Assembly (NCBI GenBank): GCA_026770025.1 | Contig: JAMXDE010000051.1 | Location: 1 to 64,000 of the forward strand | Length of the DNA stretch: 64,000 nt | Direction of reading: 5' to 3' | Origin: Craspedostauros australis | Taxonomy: Eukaryota; Bacillariophyta; Bacillariophyceae; Mastogloiales; Achnanthaceae | In this document: one piece after another, positions 9,819 through 22,274 of the stretch | Numbering within the stretch: position 1 is the stretch's first letter | Layout of the letters: the number at the start of each line of letters is the position of its first letter | Program-made: the position numbers and the translations under genes | The notes under the pieces: model-generated | What the model saw: the letters and a program-made list of their open reading frames with translations, nothing else | The model's database searches: none | What the model was told of the DNA's origin: nothing

Positions 9819-11279
9819 GTTGCTAATATGCGCGAAGTTGTGCAGATTCTGATGCTGTTGGTCTATGTCGACGAGTATGTTGATAGTTGTGGTTGAGCAC
9901 TTGTGGTTTGTTGATTGTGTGAGCTGACGGTGTGTCGGTTCCAAATTCCCAGGTGGCAAACACGATGATCAGCGATCACCATCGAACGGCAGAGCATTGA
10001 CTGCGTGCTACTCGTACGAGTACGGTATAGAGTACTTCATCGTGATCGTGCGTAGTGTACCAACAAGGAAGTCCAGCACGTATGCACACGGATGTATTCG
10101 TATTCATTTTCGTGCTCGTAGTCGTAGTCACAGTCGTACCCCATCTGAGCTATGCATTCGTATCTCGCTGGTGCAATCATCGGCGCGTGCTGTTTGCGCT
10201 TCATAATCCTGACAGGCGCTTGATCAGATTTCCGTGAAGGCGCCAAAAACATCCCCGGTCACTACTTTGGGATCAAGAAGTCTCATTCGTCCCTTGCGGT
10301 CACACTGGTACGATCATACTGTGGCCGATCTCGGATGAGACTCCCAAGACACCGGATAGAATGGAGGGGTTCGAGTGGCTATTTTTTGGCGTGGCCGGCG
10401 ACTCCAGCCAATCAAATGGCTTAGACTTTATCACTGGCACGAGCAAGCCATCCCATTGAAGGGTGAATTGAGGGGAGTTTGGGTCATTTCTCCCGAGCTT
10501 TGTTGCGCTTGGAGTTCTCATTTGGAACCGTGTGACGCAGACGATCCGTTCTGTGCCGGATCGATTCTCGTCGTGAACGCTGACAGAGACGGTGGGATTG
10601 GGTGGTTGGTTTTGCACGAGGAGTTGAACAACTTTTACACTTTCTCAGAAATCACGTATTGAGCAAATAAAATGCAATTTTTGCGTGCAGTATCTCCGTG
10701 TGAGTATCTCGACGTGGCAAACTCCATTGTCGTAACTGAACGACGATTCCGACCGATACGTTCATGATATCATTGCTATGGGACTATCGTAGCTCCGTAC
10801 TGTTGTCGCTCATATCAAGTACTACCACCATAGTACCAAGTATTACGAAAAATTGACAAAATTGTTTCCACAAAATCCCAACAAAACAAGGACAGAAGTG
10901 TCCCTTTGATGTGAACGGTGACACAGCGCCATCGCCATCGCCATCAACCATGCCAACACCAACACCAGGATTGGCATCGACACAGAAGATGGTATCGATG
11001 CTGTCATTGAGTCCAACTATGCAGAGGCTTGCACTAACAAAAGGTCCAACCCATGCTCTGTATAGTGCTTGGAACAACTATCTGCTGAACACATTCAGCC
11101 ACGCTTCCGACAATACACATCCAAAGACGCACATCCAACAACGCAGACTCCATCCGCTTCGTTGGAGGTGATGGCAACATCAAGATAGCCAATTCTATGC
11201 ATCGCCCATGTGTATCACAGCCAGCCAACAACTGCCAACTTGCAATGATCATGGCGTTTATTCCAAACATAAGCATTGT
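9819..11279. other. Intergenic region between the acyl-AMP ligase gene and the old retrotransposon
   Basis: The 5' flank of the large acyl-AMP ligase gene. A palindrome TACTCGTACGAGTA lies near 10010. Open frames of about 100 codons occur on both strands at 10300-10662, but they overlap each other, have no recognisable motif, and are not called. The rest is without visible genes. Confidence 0.4.
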
Positions 11280-12077
11280 TGTGTTCGGCATGTGCTTGTT
11301 GGCAAGTCCCAATATTGGTACACTTGCTGTTGCTTGCAATGAAGATGGTGGTGGTGGTTGATCTTGATTTTGTTTGCTATTTCATTACATAGAAACCAAT
11401 ACTCTTGGTGTTGACTCCAGTGCTCCTGGATGTCCTGTCTGTTGATCCAAACCAACCATGAGTCAGATGCAGATTTGCTCCCTCTCATGATGCTCATCAT
11501 TGTCCCTGTACTTCTCTCTTACACTTGTTTGTGTAGCACTCCTATGAGATCCTACACATTCGATTCATTGTTCATCACCTTATCTTCCATGAGCATACTA
11601 CCATGCGCACGTGTAGGCGCTTTTGTCTAATTCCGAACTCCTTCTTGACCTTTCAAGATCTCGATGACCAATCGTCATTGAATCTTCCTTGTTCTCTGCC
11701 GGATGTTGAGACAGCTGTTGATGTGGTGACACAATAACATCCTGTCAACGTCAGCTGCTCTCTTCCATGCGTTCTCTGATTCCTTATTCCATCATCATAT
11801 GGTGGTCAGATGGTCAGGTCGTCATTTCGGGTTTAGTTGCAACCTCCATCGATCCTTGCTCGATGCCATGTCGGCTGGTGGACGTACAAAAGTCCTGATC
11901 CTCTCAGGTTAGATTGTCCCAACGTCCCCATGTGATTCTTGGGTGATTTGGTGTGTCCGAGTTTGTTTTGTTGTTCTCAAACATGAAACGTTCGGGACAC
12001 AAATATTGTTGATGCTAGTTGGTCGAGTCGAGGCGAACCAATTGGATGGGCGATGCACATACATATACATCTCGACA
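11280..12077 (-). repeat. 3' LTR of the old copia element
   Basis: Matches 18341-19140 in order along its length. Shared blocks include CATCTCGACA at the inner end, 'GTGGTGACACAATAACATC' (the other copy has one change), 'GTCATTGAATCTT' and 'TATTTCATTA'. The inner border directly follows a purine-rich tract. The outer border near 11280 is approximate. Confidence 0.65.
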
Positions 12078-12085
12078 CCCTTCCT
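12078..12085 (-). other. Polypurine tract of the old copia element
   Basis: On the coding strand AGGAAGGG sits directly before the LTR start TGTCGAG and 12 bases after the gag-pol stop. This is the usual place for the primer of plus-strand DNA synthesis, and it fixes the LTR border. Confidence 0.6.
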
Positions 12086-12097
12086 GTGTGCATTCGG

Positions 12098-15000
12098 TTA
12101 TGCAAATGTTCTCGATGTGTCAAGGTACGACTTCTCGTGTTCACGTTGTAAGTCGGCCTTGATGTTCTTGGTGAATCCGTTGCTTGTGTTCTGCTCTGAC
12201 TTGACGAAGATGATTTCGATGGTCTTGTTGGTTACCATGTTCCTCACGTAGTGATGGCGCACGTCGATGTGCCGCAATCGTTGGGATGTTGATGGGTTCT
12301 TGGCAATGAAGATTTCTCCGATGTTGTCCATGCGGACCTTGATCGGTGTCTTCACTGGGACACCCACACTTTCGAGTAGCTGCACAACGAAGAAGATTTC
12401 CTTTGCTGCTTCGGAAAGGGCAACATATTCTGCTTTGGATGAGCTGAGTGTGACGGCCTTCTGTGCCTTGGATCGCCAAAGGATTGGTACCTTGCACAGG
12501 TATAGGATGAACCCTCCTACGCTGATTCTCGTGTTCTTGTCTCCTCCATATTCGCTGTCGCAGAAGAGCTCCATGTCCCAGCCGTCGTCGTCTGGACATG
12601 CTGGATGGATCTTCAATCCATAGTCCTTTGTATCGATCACATACTTGATGATCCGATACATCTCCTTCATTGCGGCCTTGGTGGGCCCGATCAATACCTT
12701 GGAGAGTTCCCTCACAGGGTTCGCGATATCTGGTCGCGAGTGCTTGATGAGGAAGAGTAGCATACCGACGCCTCGGCGGTATTCGACATGTTCTTCTGGT
12801 CCGACCTTCTGCAGTCCGTCATCTTTGGATGGTCGTACGATGATTTGACCCGGGGTTCCTGGTGTTGCGTAGCGTTGCATCTTCTCAACCTTGGTTCCAA
12901 ACTCTTCAATGAGATGTTGGATGAGATGTGGTTGACGCAACGTTGCTCTGGTCTTGTCATGGTTCAGTTCGATGTTGCAGCTGAGGTAGTCTCCGAGTCC
13001 GCGCTCGATTGTCACCTTGAACTTGCTGCCTTGGATGTCCTTCAGGAATGTCTCCAGTGCCTTGGAGTCTCCGCAGCAGAAGCAATCGTCCACGTAGATG
13101 GCCACGATCATGCTTCCTTCGTTCGTCTTCCTGTAAAACAGGCACGGGTCTGCTGCGCTCTGTTCGAAGTTGATATTCTTGAGGGTCGAAACCAACATCT
13201 TGAACCATTGCCTGGCGCTCTGCACAAGTCCGTAGATTGGCTTATGTAGGGTCAGGGCTTCGTCTGGTTGATGATCCATCCCGTTGGGACAGTTCATGTA
13301 GATCTCCTCGTCGAGGCCTCCGTGTAGGAATGCCGTTACGACATCGACGAGTGCGCAGTCCATCTTCTTGATCAGCATGATCACCATCATGACCCAATAG
13401 GTCACGTCATGGATGACGGGTGAGTAATGCTCTTGGAAGTCTACTCCTGCAACTTGTGAATAGCCACATGCAACGAGCCGCGCTCGATGTGTGCCGTCAC
13501 GCTTCAGCTTGAAGACCCATTTGCATTTGCAGCATCTGCGGCCGCGTGGGATGGTATCTTGTTTGATCTTGCTGTACACCTTGCGTGTATCCATGGAGTC
13601 AAACTCCTTCTTGATGGCTGCTCGATATCCCTTCCGATGGATAGAATCTGGGTGATTGAAGGCTCCATCGAATGTTGTAGGTTCGATGTGCTTTTCTGGT
13701 TCCTTGTTCTCGTCCTGCATCGACAATCCGATGTCGATCGCTGGTGATTCGGTAATGATTGCATTCATCCCATATAGTCCAGTTGTGCTATGGTGAGTGA
13801 TCTCGATCTCTTCATCTTCGTCTTCGATTTCTTCGTCATCTGTAGTTTCGTTGTTAGAGTCGTCGATCATCTCGTCGCTGAGTTCGTCGCTCGCCTCATT
13901 GGACGATGGATCGCTCTCATAGCCTTCTTCCTTTCGACCTGGTTCGTTGAAGTCTGCGAGCTCGCGCAGAGCTCTGGGAATACTCTTTCCTGCAGTTGAC
14001 TTGGGATTAGCTTCTCCCTTCCTGCCTCGTGCTTCGTGACGTCGGATCCTCTCCTTTCTAGCTATGTCACGCTTACTTGGTTTGCTTGGTGGAGGTCTGG
14101 ATGGTGTGTCATGTGTAGACCTCGCTGGTGTGTTCGGAGGAGTGACGCCTGTGTCATCGTCGGCTTCGTCGCCGGATGGTAGGATCTCATCATCCTCATG
14201 ATTGGATTCGCTCCGATCTTCCTCGTCATTCTGGATTAGTTGAGTCACTACTCCACCGTCCTCATTATCCTCATCATCGCTGTCTGATAGGATGTAGTAC
14301 CTGTTGCTGTCAGCGAAAGATACTCTCTTCACCTCTGATGTTCGACGCGCTGCCGTCCTTGGCGTTGCTCCCTTCCGTCCGATGGCCTTGAAGCTGTCTG
14401 CGTCCGTGGTGTCTGCATTGTTGACTGTGTTTGGTGCTTGCGCCCAGCCACGGAACAGTCCGTATGATTGATTGAGCCATTTGATGTTGCGAGAACAGAC
14501 CAGTGACTTGGTTGATGGTCTGTACATGTTGTACACTCCTGATGCGTGTTGGTGTGCATATCCAATGAACACCATCTCTTCTCCTCTATTCTTGAGTTTG
14601 GCAGTGATCCCACCATAGGTCGTCTTCACAACACCCACCTTTCCGAATGTTCGAAGTGCATCAGCATATGGTGGATCACTATCGAAGAATTGGCGGTGTG
14701 GTGGCTTCTTCTGATTCTTCGCTACGGTGATGTTGGCGATGGCGGTGGCAGTGCTCACGGCTGCTGCCCACAGGCCATGCCTGTACTTGTCATTGAGTTG
14801 TGCTCCATTGAGCATGGAGCCGATCTTGGTGTAGAGATACACAAACTTGTGTTCTACTCTACCATTCTGCTGTGGCGTGTTGGATGCCGTGAACTCGAAT
14901 TTCGCATTCAGTCCAGCATTGACGAGAATGTCCTGCGTGGATTTGTTCTCTCCGCTGTTGTCTCCTCGGAAGATGATTTGTTGGTCACCTGTCGGTGATT

Positions 15001-18000
15001 TGATCGTTTGCACAAATCATTTGATGTATCCTGGTTGGTTACTTTTGTTCTTCAGAAAGAAGCTCCAGCAGTAGTCTGTGCAGTTGTCCACAATCAGAGT
15101 CCATTAACGTTTATCTCCGAAGCTTATGTGTGTAGTGTAACTAATGTCAATGAAAAGGCGTTCGCCGCGGCAACTCGCTCTTGGGATTCTGGTCTTCAAG
15201 ATGTTCTTCACTCTCGCATTCGCGACTGCGCAGTCGCGACATACCGGCATCTCGCCGATGATCTTCCATCCGTATTGAGCGGCCGTCCGCTTCATGGTCT
15301 CAAGTGGCGCGTGGCCGAGCATTCGGTGCAGGTTCACTGCGCTCACCTCTTTGGATGGATTCTTGATGATGGCTGTGGAAGTCTTGTCGTCCTCAGATGG
15401 CATGATGGGATGCATCTGCACTCCCGTGATGAATCCGTTGGAGGTGCAAAAGATCCAATCGAAGATGATCTTCTTCCCAGCTCTGTTGATGATGTCCATC
15501 AGAATGCCGTTGTTCCCAATCTGGTAACTGTTGTACAGAGCCTTGTTCATAGAGAAAAGGTTCACCACCATCTTGGGTGTGTACTTTACATCATCGAGCC
15601 AGATGGTGTGGCCAGTGTTGTCTCGTTGCTTGATTTTCAAGCGGATGGATCCCATCTTGGGAGAATCCAGCTTCATGCTGTCTCCCACTTGGACGAAAGA
15701 CTTGATGTGTCGCACGTTGAAGAGGGCGGCGTCTGAATTGACGATGTGCCACGAAGCTCCACTGTCAGCAAGCCAGGTGTCCTTGTTGACCTTGTCCTTG
15801 TATCTGGTGCTCAGCTCGTGGAGCTGCTCTACGGCTGCTGCAGCTATCTCGTCGTCAAAGCTGTCATCGTCGTCGTCTTCGTGAGCTCCATCTTTGTTGT
15901 ATGGATTGTGGTGATTCTCATCATCCATGTCGTCGGGTAGTTGTGCATAGTCCGATGGAACTGTGCTGTTTCGATGAGTTCTGGTGACTGGATCGAAAGG
16001 TGCTACTCGTGATCGCTCACGCAGTAGCACGCGCATACACCCTCCAAGGATGTAATGCAGATCCGTCTCTGGGATCGTTTCTGTGTCTTCTGCTTCCAAC
16101 AGTCGATTGATGATGACTGAGTTGGCGAGAATCTCTTCAATGGATCTGAAGTTCTCAGACAGAATGGATCCCATCATGTTCACCCATATTGGCATGAATG
16201 CTCCTTCTGGAGTTCCTGAGAACATCTCCACTCCCACTGCCATCACAGCGTCGAAAATCAGTTGCTTTTGAATCGTCAATGCTGTGGCCGTTCCGTGGGG
16301 GATTGTGTCATGTCGATGGATTTGACTCGACCTGTTGGGATTCTCGACTGGTGGGAATTGGATCCCTGTCGGATAGACGACACGCTCGTTCGGATTGAAG
16401 CTGTCGTCTGGGTGATATTCTGTTTCATCACTATCGTCTTCATCGAAGATACCCGATCTGTTATTCCCTGCCGCTGGAGCGGGCGGCGCCGCGCCGCCAT
16501 TCGTTTCATCTCGGCCTCTGTCATTCTTGTTGGGTTCGTCGTCATCTTCTTCACTCATGGCCTCCTTGATGTCGCTATCGATGGCCTCGTTGCCCATCTC
16601 AGCTCCGTCGCCGTATGGACCGATCAGGTCGTGCGCGTTGAAGCAGCATTCGTAGCTCACTTCGCGTCTTGGATCCACCTCGTGGATGATGGGCTCCTCG
16701 CTGAGCCATTCTGGGACGATCTCATCGTCCTGCGCTTCGTCGTCACTTCCAACGTACTCGAAGCTATCGAAGAAGGAGTCTTCGATGTAGTCGTCGGACA
16801 CCAACATGCAGAGCGGCATGTCCTTTGCCGAGAGTACCATCTCGTGCCCGCTCTTGTCGTGTCCTTGTGTTGCTGTGTTGGCCTGTTCGTCGGCCTTCTT
16901 CTTCTCGTTGAACTTCTTCTTTCGGCATTCTGCCTCGCGATGTCCGAAGATGCCGCAGTAGTTGCACTTGCCCTTGAAACCGCTTCCCTTGTTGCGATTG
17001 TTGTTGCGCTTTCCGTTCATCTTGTTATTGTTGTTGTTTTTCTTGTTGTTCGATTTCTTGCGTTCTGGGCAATCGGCGGATCTGTGACCATACACACCAC
17101 AGTTGTGGCAGGTACCCTTGAAGTTACCGGTACTCGTGAAACCGGTGTCGTTGCTCTTCGTGTTACTGTCTTGGAAGTCGTCCACGTATGCCTTGCCTCC
17201 TTGATGAGTGGCGTATGCTGTGCGGAGTACTCCTCTGATCGCGTTGATGGTAACCAGTTCCGGATTAAACGTGAGTTGGTGTTGGAAGTTCACGATGTGG
17301 GTTCTGTATTCCACGCTCACCGTGCTGAGGATCTGCATGATCATTTCCTCGTCCGTGATCTTGTACTTGACATCGTGGAGACGCGATCGTAGACCCTCGA
17401 GTCGCGTGATGTAGATGTCGGGGTCCGTGTTTCTCTTCATCTTTTCGTTGTTGAACTGTCGCTTGAGTTTGATCTTCGTTGCTGCATCGGATGGACGGAA
17501 CTTCTCCGCGAGAACATTCCACGCTGCGTGTGGATCTCCTTCGGGATAATCGTCGGAGACGCATTGGTTGATGTACTGGATGGCCTGCTTGCCTTTTCCT
17601 TTCTCTGCATCCATCATGAGGACCAGATCGCTGAAGCAGTCGCATCCCAGCTCGTAGATTTCCTCCATCGCTTCCTTGGCATCGTTGACGGCTGCCTCGA
17701 TCTCACTCACTGTTGGGATCTTCGTCTTGCCCAACATCACGTCTCTCGTCTTCTGTGTACAAGTGTATGCCTTTGCTTGGGACTCCCATGCGCTATAATC
17801 CTCTTGTTCACCACTGAATATTGGCGCCTTGATGCGTCGCTTGTTCGTGTTGGCTGGTGTCGCCATGTTGACTTGTTGTTTCGTTGTTGGTGCGCTCGCG
17901 CCCTTGATTTCCGTTTGTTTCTGTGTTGTCGATTCCTCGATTTTCGCTTGTTGTTTCGCAAGGATTGATTTGCTCACAAATTCTCCTCCTGGTGGTGTCT

Positions 18001-18271
18001 CACTTTTCCCACCCTGTTTGGCTGTGCGAATGCTCTCCGTCACACCAGTCTCCTCTTGCTTGACCGTCTTGAGAATCCTCTTCTCCTCACGGTGTAGTCT
18101 TGCAGACCGTTCCTCTTCGATCTCGTTGATTGCGCTTGCGTCTACGCCTGATAGGACAGTAGCCGCGGCTGCTTCCTTCTCTTGTCATGGTTGAGTCTCA
18201 CTCGCACCTTCTTCTTGCTTGATAGCCAGTTGGGACAGAGGGATGTCTTTCAATTCCTCTTCCTTGCTCAT
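12098..18271 (-). pseudogene. Ty1/copia gag-pol with three in-frame stops
   Basis: One frame of 2058 codons runs from ATG 18271 to the stop at 12098 without any frameshift. It is interrupted by TGA at 18185-18187, TAA at 15104-15106 and TGA at 15017-15019. Gag has two CCHC zinc knuckles (CHNCGVYGHRSADC and CNYCGIFGHREAEC) in an Asn/Lys-rich region. The protease motif is 'LADSGASWHIV'. The pre-integrase region ('MLGHAPLETMKR') and integrase core follow, the latter ending in 'NTPQQNGRVEH' where related proteins have E. Reverse transcriptase carries 'YVDDC' and RNase H carries 'SSSKAEYVALS'. The second and third stops fall within the integrase. It cannot make an intact polyprotein unless stops are read through. 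Confidence 0.8.
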
Positions 18272-18340
18272 TCAGCCTGCTGCTCTTGAATGATGTTGTC
18301 TTCCTTGCACAATCCAATCCGCAGGCTTGCCCTGATCTAT

Positions 18341-19140
18341 TGTTCATAAAAGTATTGGCAAGTTCCGTGAACGGATACCTTGCGATCGTGGAAGATGGTG
18401 TTGTTGTTTGGTGCTGATTCTCTCTGATATTTCATTATGCTGCTACTCCAATCTGCTTGGTGTACTCTGTTGCTTCGACTGATGCTCTTGGCACATCTGT
18501 TCGATGGTCTGACTATGAGTCGGTACACAAGATACTCTCTTACTCTTGTGTGTGTTCTCTCTCTCTCTCTCTCTCTCTTGGTATTGCATGTTCACACCAT
18601 GCAATATTATGTATTCGATGCATACTCCGCATTTCGTTATCTACAAGCTCACTACTCCATGAGTAATTGTCAATGCACCCACACTGTATTCCTCCTTGCA
18701 TACTTATGATCTTGATGTCCCTTGGTCATTGAATCTTTGCCTTCTTGATCTGATGTGGAGACAGATGCCAATGTGGTGACACAATGACATCTTGTTGATG
18801 TCAGCTGTCAGATTCCAAGGTCCTTGTCATTCCACATTCCATTGATGATGCAATGGGTCAGCAAGGGTATCGTCATTTGAGGTTTAGTTGGGAAGTATAT
18901 CAAGCCTGACTTGATATCACATGTTTTGTTGATGGATGGACAGACGATGTTCCTCATAATCTCAGAAATCCGTGCTTACAGATTTCCTCCAGAAATTCAG
19001 TTCGTTTTCGTGTGTTCCATTTCATGATGTGATGTTGGCAAATCACAGTTCACTATTGACACGAATGTAGTTGTACCATCTGTACATGAGTAAAAAGAAA
19101 ACGGGTGAACGATGCACATACACGAATGTACATCTCGACA
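18341..19140 (-). repeat. 5' LTR of the old copia element
   Basis: Partner of 11280-12077. It contains a (TC) microsatellite of about 23 bp near 18555-18578 that the other LTR lacks. On the coding strand it begins TGTCGAGATG and ends GAACA, followed by ATAGATCAGGGC, the position expected for the primer-binding site; I did not recognise the tRNA. Confidence 0.65.
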
Positions 19141-20937
19141 CAGGTGTCAATGATATCTCTACACGCACATTGATGTGACAGGGATGGATGGATGGGTGTT
19201 TGTTGAATGCCAAGTATGGCACAGCTGAGTATGAGAGGGTGGGGGACTGTTGTGTTGAAGTATATTTATTGTTGGGGATTGTTTGTTGGCATGGCTTGGG
19301 TTCTTGGCATGGCATGCTTCTTCTTTCACTCTCGATCCCACTGCTGCATGAGCTACACAATTGCTCCACGGATGAAGTTGAGTTGGAAGGGTGGGAGGGA
19401 GGAGGCAGTGTCGATTGGTGGTCTTGTCAACGAGTTTCTGAATGGTTGTGTTCAGAGTAGAGCGTGGATTGCCACACACAAGAAACCAACGCTCCTCCTC
19501 GTTGCCAACAACGCTAGTAGATCACGTATCAAAGTACTCAATTTTTGGCATTATCGTCCGTATTTTTGAGCGGTGGCTGCTGTTTGGACAGAAAGCAACA
19601 CGAAGAGACAAGAATCATGCATTGATTGGCACACACAAGTTACAAAAAGAGAGAGATCCGGACAGTCAATCAATAATGTTTGTTCAGATTGGGAAAAACG
19701 CGAAAACCAATGTTGGTACCATGAGGAAACAAACAGTTTGACGAAACAGTGTGGGCGACAGGAAAGGAAGAAAGCGAATCGTGACGTCACATGGGCATTG
19801 GAAAGACCCTAATCCTCACGAAAGTGACTGTCTCCATTGCGCCCAGACGAGTCTCTATTGCGGGGCTCCCCCTGGCATTGAGTCATCCTGGTGTGTCTCA
19901 GTACCCAAGTTCTGGGGCCACTCGAACCCCTCCAATAGTCGAAGAGTGGGTGCGACATAGTAGTAGCTCAACAAGAGGCACACTGGTTGAGGCTTCGAAG
20001 TTGTGACTGAGGCATCCGTTCTGTGACTGGTTTCGCGTTTGTGTTTATTGGACAGTTTCGTTGTGGTGGCCGGCGAACTCCACAGGAGCCAAATTCGTCA
20101 GCATTTGCCGCAATGAAGAAGTTTCAAGGTTGTTCTCACTGGTCGCTCCAACCACCGAATCATGGTTTTTTGTTTGTTTGCCGCAGCTTTGTCTACGGTC
20201 GTGGTGGTTGTTCGTTCGTGTGGGCGGGCACAGCGGGAAGCATGAAATCGCATAGGTACCTGACCGCTCATGCACGCACGGGCGAAGAGAAGTACGTTCG
20301 GTGTAGAGACCATCACCGAGCACGTATGCTGCATGGTACACGACCTGTGCAAGCGTGTCATGAAACCCACTTTGCCAAAGCACACTCCGTGCAGCCATCG
20401 TCGTACGTGTACAACGAGCAACGTGGAGTGCGTGGCCGCCAACCATCGTACTCGTAGGACCCACAAAGGATGTGAACTGATCCCGACCTATTCTCATCGC
20501 AATTCCATGTGCTTGTGTCATTTACGAGTAGGTTGTATCACATTACTAACTTTATCGAATGAATTATTATGGTTTATTCTTGTATGAGTATGTATCCATT
20601 GAGTATCGTACGACTATTATTGGTTGCTCCTATGGAACTGCTGATTCCATGTGCGCTCCGCCAGGCTCTGAAAAGGGAGCTTGTGGTATCATTCAATTCT
20701 GAGTTGCATCATCTTCGATGGTCAATCACGCTATTGACCACGGTTCTTGGCTCTAGTCGCCATGTGTAGCTCGTACGTATGCACTACATCGGCGGTGACA
20801 TGCATCGCGGTGGAGTTGCGCATTTCGCATTCCCACGTACGCCTCTCCAATGTATTGCAACAGCATTGCTGTATGGTATGCGTGCGAGTAAGAGTACGAG
20901 TACGAGTCTGTTTGATACAATCGATCCGACCGGACCA
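19141..20937. other. Intergenic region, no supported gene
   Basis: About 1.8 kb between the old copia element and the 3' end of the small membrane-protein gene. A GTGACGTCAC palindrome containing the bZIP/CRE core is at 19781-19790, and GAGTACGAGTAC-type repeats are near 20890-20910. Overlapping open frames of 100-160 codons occur on both strands around 20000-20520, without motifs. Confidence 0.4.
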
Positions 20938-21519
20938 TCATGCGACCTTTGTGGGCACAAAGGCCGCTTCTTCATCCTCGTCCACATTGTCCCTCTCAAC
21001 ACTGTCTTCGATCGACACCACGGATCCTTGAGTATCAACAGTCATATCGTCGGAGTCGTTCGTGCCATCGGCCTGCGCCCTGCGCTCCCGCTTGCGACGA
21101 TTTCTACGCTTTACTTGTCGGCGCACAAGCACGATACATTGGACGCCCCTGACGGTGATAGCGACAGCGAGCAGTGTAGTCCCTCCCACAACCATGCAAG
21201 CGATGGTACCTCCAAGCAGTGCCACGTGGCAACATCGACGAAGGTGACGGCGCCGCCTCTTCTTGCGCAATGCTTGTTCATTCATGCGGTTGCTGTTGAT
21301 GGTGCCGAAGGAAGGCTTGTCTGCTCCCCTTCCGTCCATGATTGGGGCAGCGTCGTTGTCATCGTCGTCATAATAGCCATCGTGGTGGCTGACAACAACA
21401 ACATCGGTGCCAATGCCAACACCAATGTTCGTGCTCTTTGCAGATGAGCTGTCGTCGTCACTTGCATGCTCATGCGCATGTGCATGAGTTGGGATGATGA
21501 TCTGAGTGGAATCGACCAT
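20938..21519 (-). CDS. Small basic/acidic single-pass membrane protein, copy A
   Basis: A 193-residue protein of unknown function, clearly paralogous to the gene at 45472-45981. Shared features in order are an N-terminal 'ST-x-II-x-PT-x-AHAH' box, an acidic/Ser-rich linker, 'APIMDG-x-G-x-x-KPS' (about residues 58-70), a highly basic block (84-97), one hydrophobic segment (about 98-120), a second basic block (132-148), an acidic tail, and a C-terminal 'VP-x-K-V/I'. The hydrophobic span flanked by Arg/Lys on both sides suggests a membrane anchor, with the charged tails possibly binding nucleic acid or an acidic partner; this is inference. ATG 21519 was chosen over an upstream in-frame ATG (21591) because it matches the start of the paralogue and has context ACC ATG G. 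Confidence 0.65.
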   Translation of the reverse strand: MVDSTQIIIPTHAHAHEHASDDDSSSAKSTNIGVGIGTDVVVVSHHDGYYDDDDNDAAPIMDGRGADKPSFGTINSNRMNEQALRKKRRRRHLRRCCHVALLGGTIACMVVGGTTLLAVAITVRGVQCIVLVRRQVKRRNRRKRERRAQADGTNDSDDMTVDTQGSVVSIEDSVERDNVDEDEEAAFVPTKVA

Positions 21520-22274
21520 GGTTGTTGGTGGTCGTGCCGCTTGCGACGATTGGATGATTGGATTTATGACAGCGAGGAGCACGGATGCCATCCGCCCACA
21601 TCGTCGATCTATTCCACCCTCGACCCATCTGTTCTCCCCCGTTGGTGGTCAGCGCATGCTTCGGGAGTATTTCCCGTCCATGAAGTCGTGGCAAATTGTG
21701 ACCACGAAAGGGGAGGAGGTACGAGTCAGGAAAGAAACAATCGCAGACCATGATGTGAGCACCGATGGAACATGAAAGAATGGCGCCCTCTCCAAAAGGA
21801 AAAACCGCGAATTTCACCAGTTTGTTGCTTCGCACACTTGATTCGTGTGGTGAGACGAGATTGTCCGAAGTTCAATGGAGAAGGCGGCGAATGACAAATG
21901 GCGAAGCACAACAGGAAAGAACAAAAAACAGAATGCAGCACACGCCACAAAAAAACAGAAATGGAGTTCTGAAATCCAGAGAGAAACCTGCAGAGGAAAG
22001 AGTAACATCATCAGAGATCATTGTACAAACTCGTAGAATAGCTCGTATGGAACATACTCGCACTGTACGAGCTAAACAGAGTCGAGCATGACATCATATC
22101 AATAATGCAATATGTTCAGATCCAATCGGAAGCTATTATATGCACTCTACGATAAGACAGTCCAGAAGAGAGAGAGAGAGAAATCATCGTTGAAGACGAG
22201 AATGCGGAGGGCAGGAACTCAAGCAGCGGCTGCGCCGCAAATGAAACTGCGGGCATGAAATGCTAGGCTTCTTT
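21520..22274. other. Intergenic region, no supported gene
   Basis: The promoter side of the small membrane-protein gene and the 3' side of GT61 copy B. An (AG)7 tract is at 22167-22180. An in-frame upstream ATG at 21591 could extend the small membrane protein by 24 residues. Confidence 0.4.

Larger units (their letters stand above)
11280..19140 (-). mobile_element. Old Ty1/copia LTR retrotransposon, decayed
   Basis: About 7.9 kb, reading leftwards: 5' LTR 18341-19140, short leader, gag-pol 18271-12098, polypurine tract, 3' LTR 11280-12077. Domain order Gag, protease, integrase, reverse transcriptase, RNase H is that of Ty1/copia. LTR ends read TGTCGAG...GAACA on the coding strand. The two LTRs have nearly the same length (798 and 800 bp) but differ strongly by eye, roughly two-thirds identical or a little more. 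No target-site duplication was found (CAGGT after 19140 has no partner before 11280). Gag-pol carries three in-frame stops. The left boundary is the less certain one. Confidence 0.75.

Noticed and set aside
10300-10662. Overlapping frames of about 100 codons on both strands
   Set aside because: Neither has a recognisable domain, and the minus-strand one lacks an ATG start.
12078-12122. LTR border of the old element at 12122 and 19180 (ending GTGTCA / GTGACA)
   Set aside because: Lengths would also match, but the border at 12077/19140 has a polypurine tract directly before it, a TG start, and does not overlap the gag-pol stop.
16262-17392. 376-codon plus-strand open frame opposite the old copia gag
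   Set aside because: It is the complement of the gag frame, with hydrophobic, low-information composition. The minus strand has the zinc knuckles and protease motif.
19781-19790. GTGACGTCAC as a CRE promoter element
   Set aside because: The core fits bZIP sites, but the neighbouring gene ends rather than starts on this side, so no target gene can be named.
20023-20521. Overlapping frames of 120-160 codons on both strands
   Set aside because: Mutually exclusive, no motif, composition like surrounding intergenic DNA.
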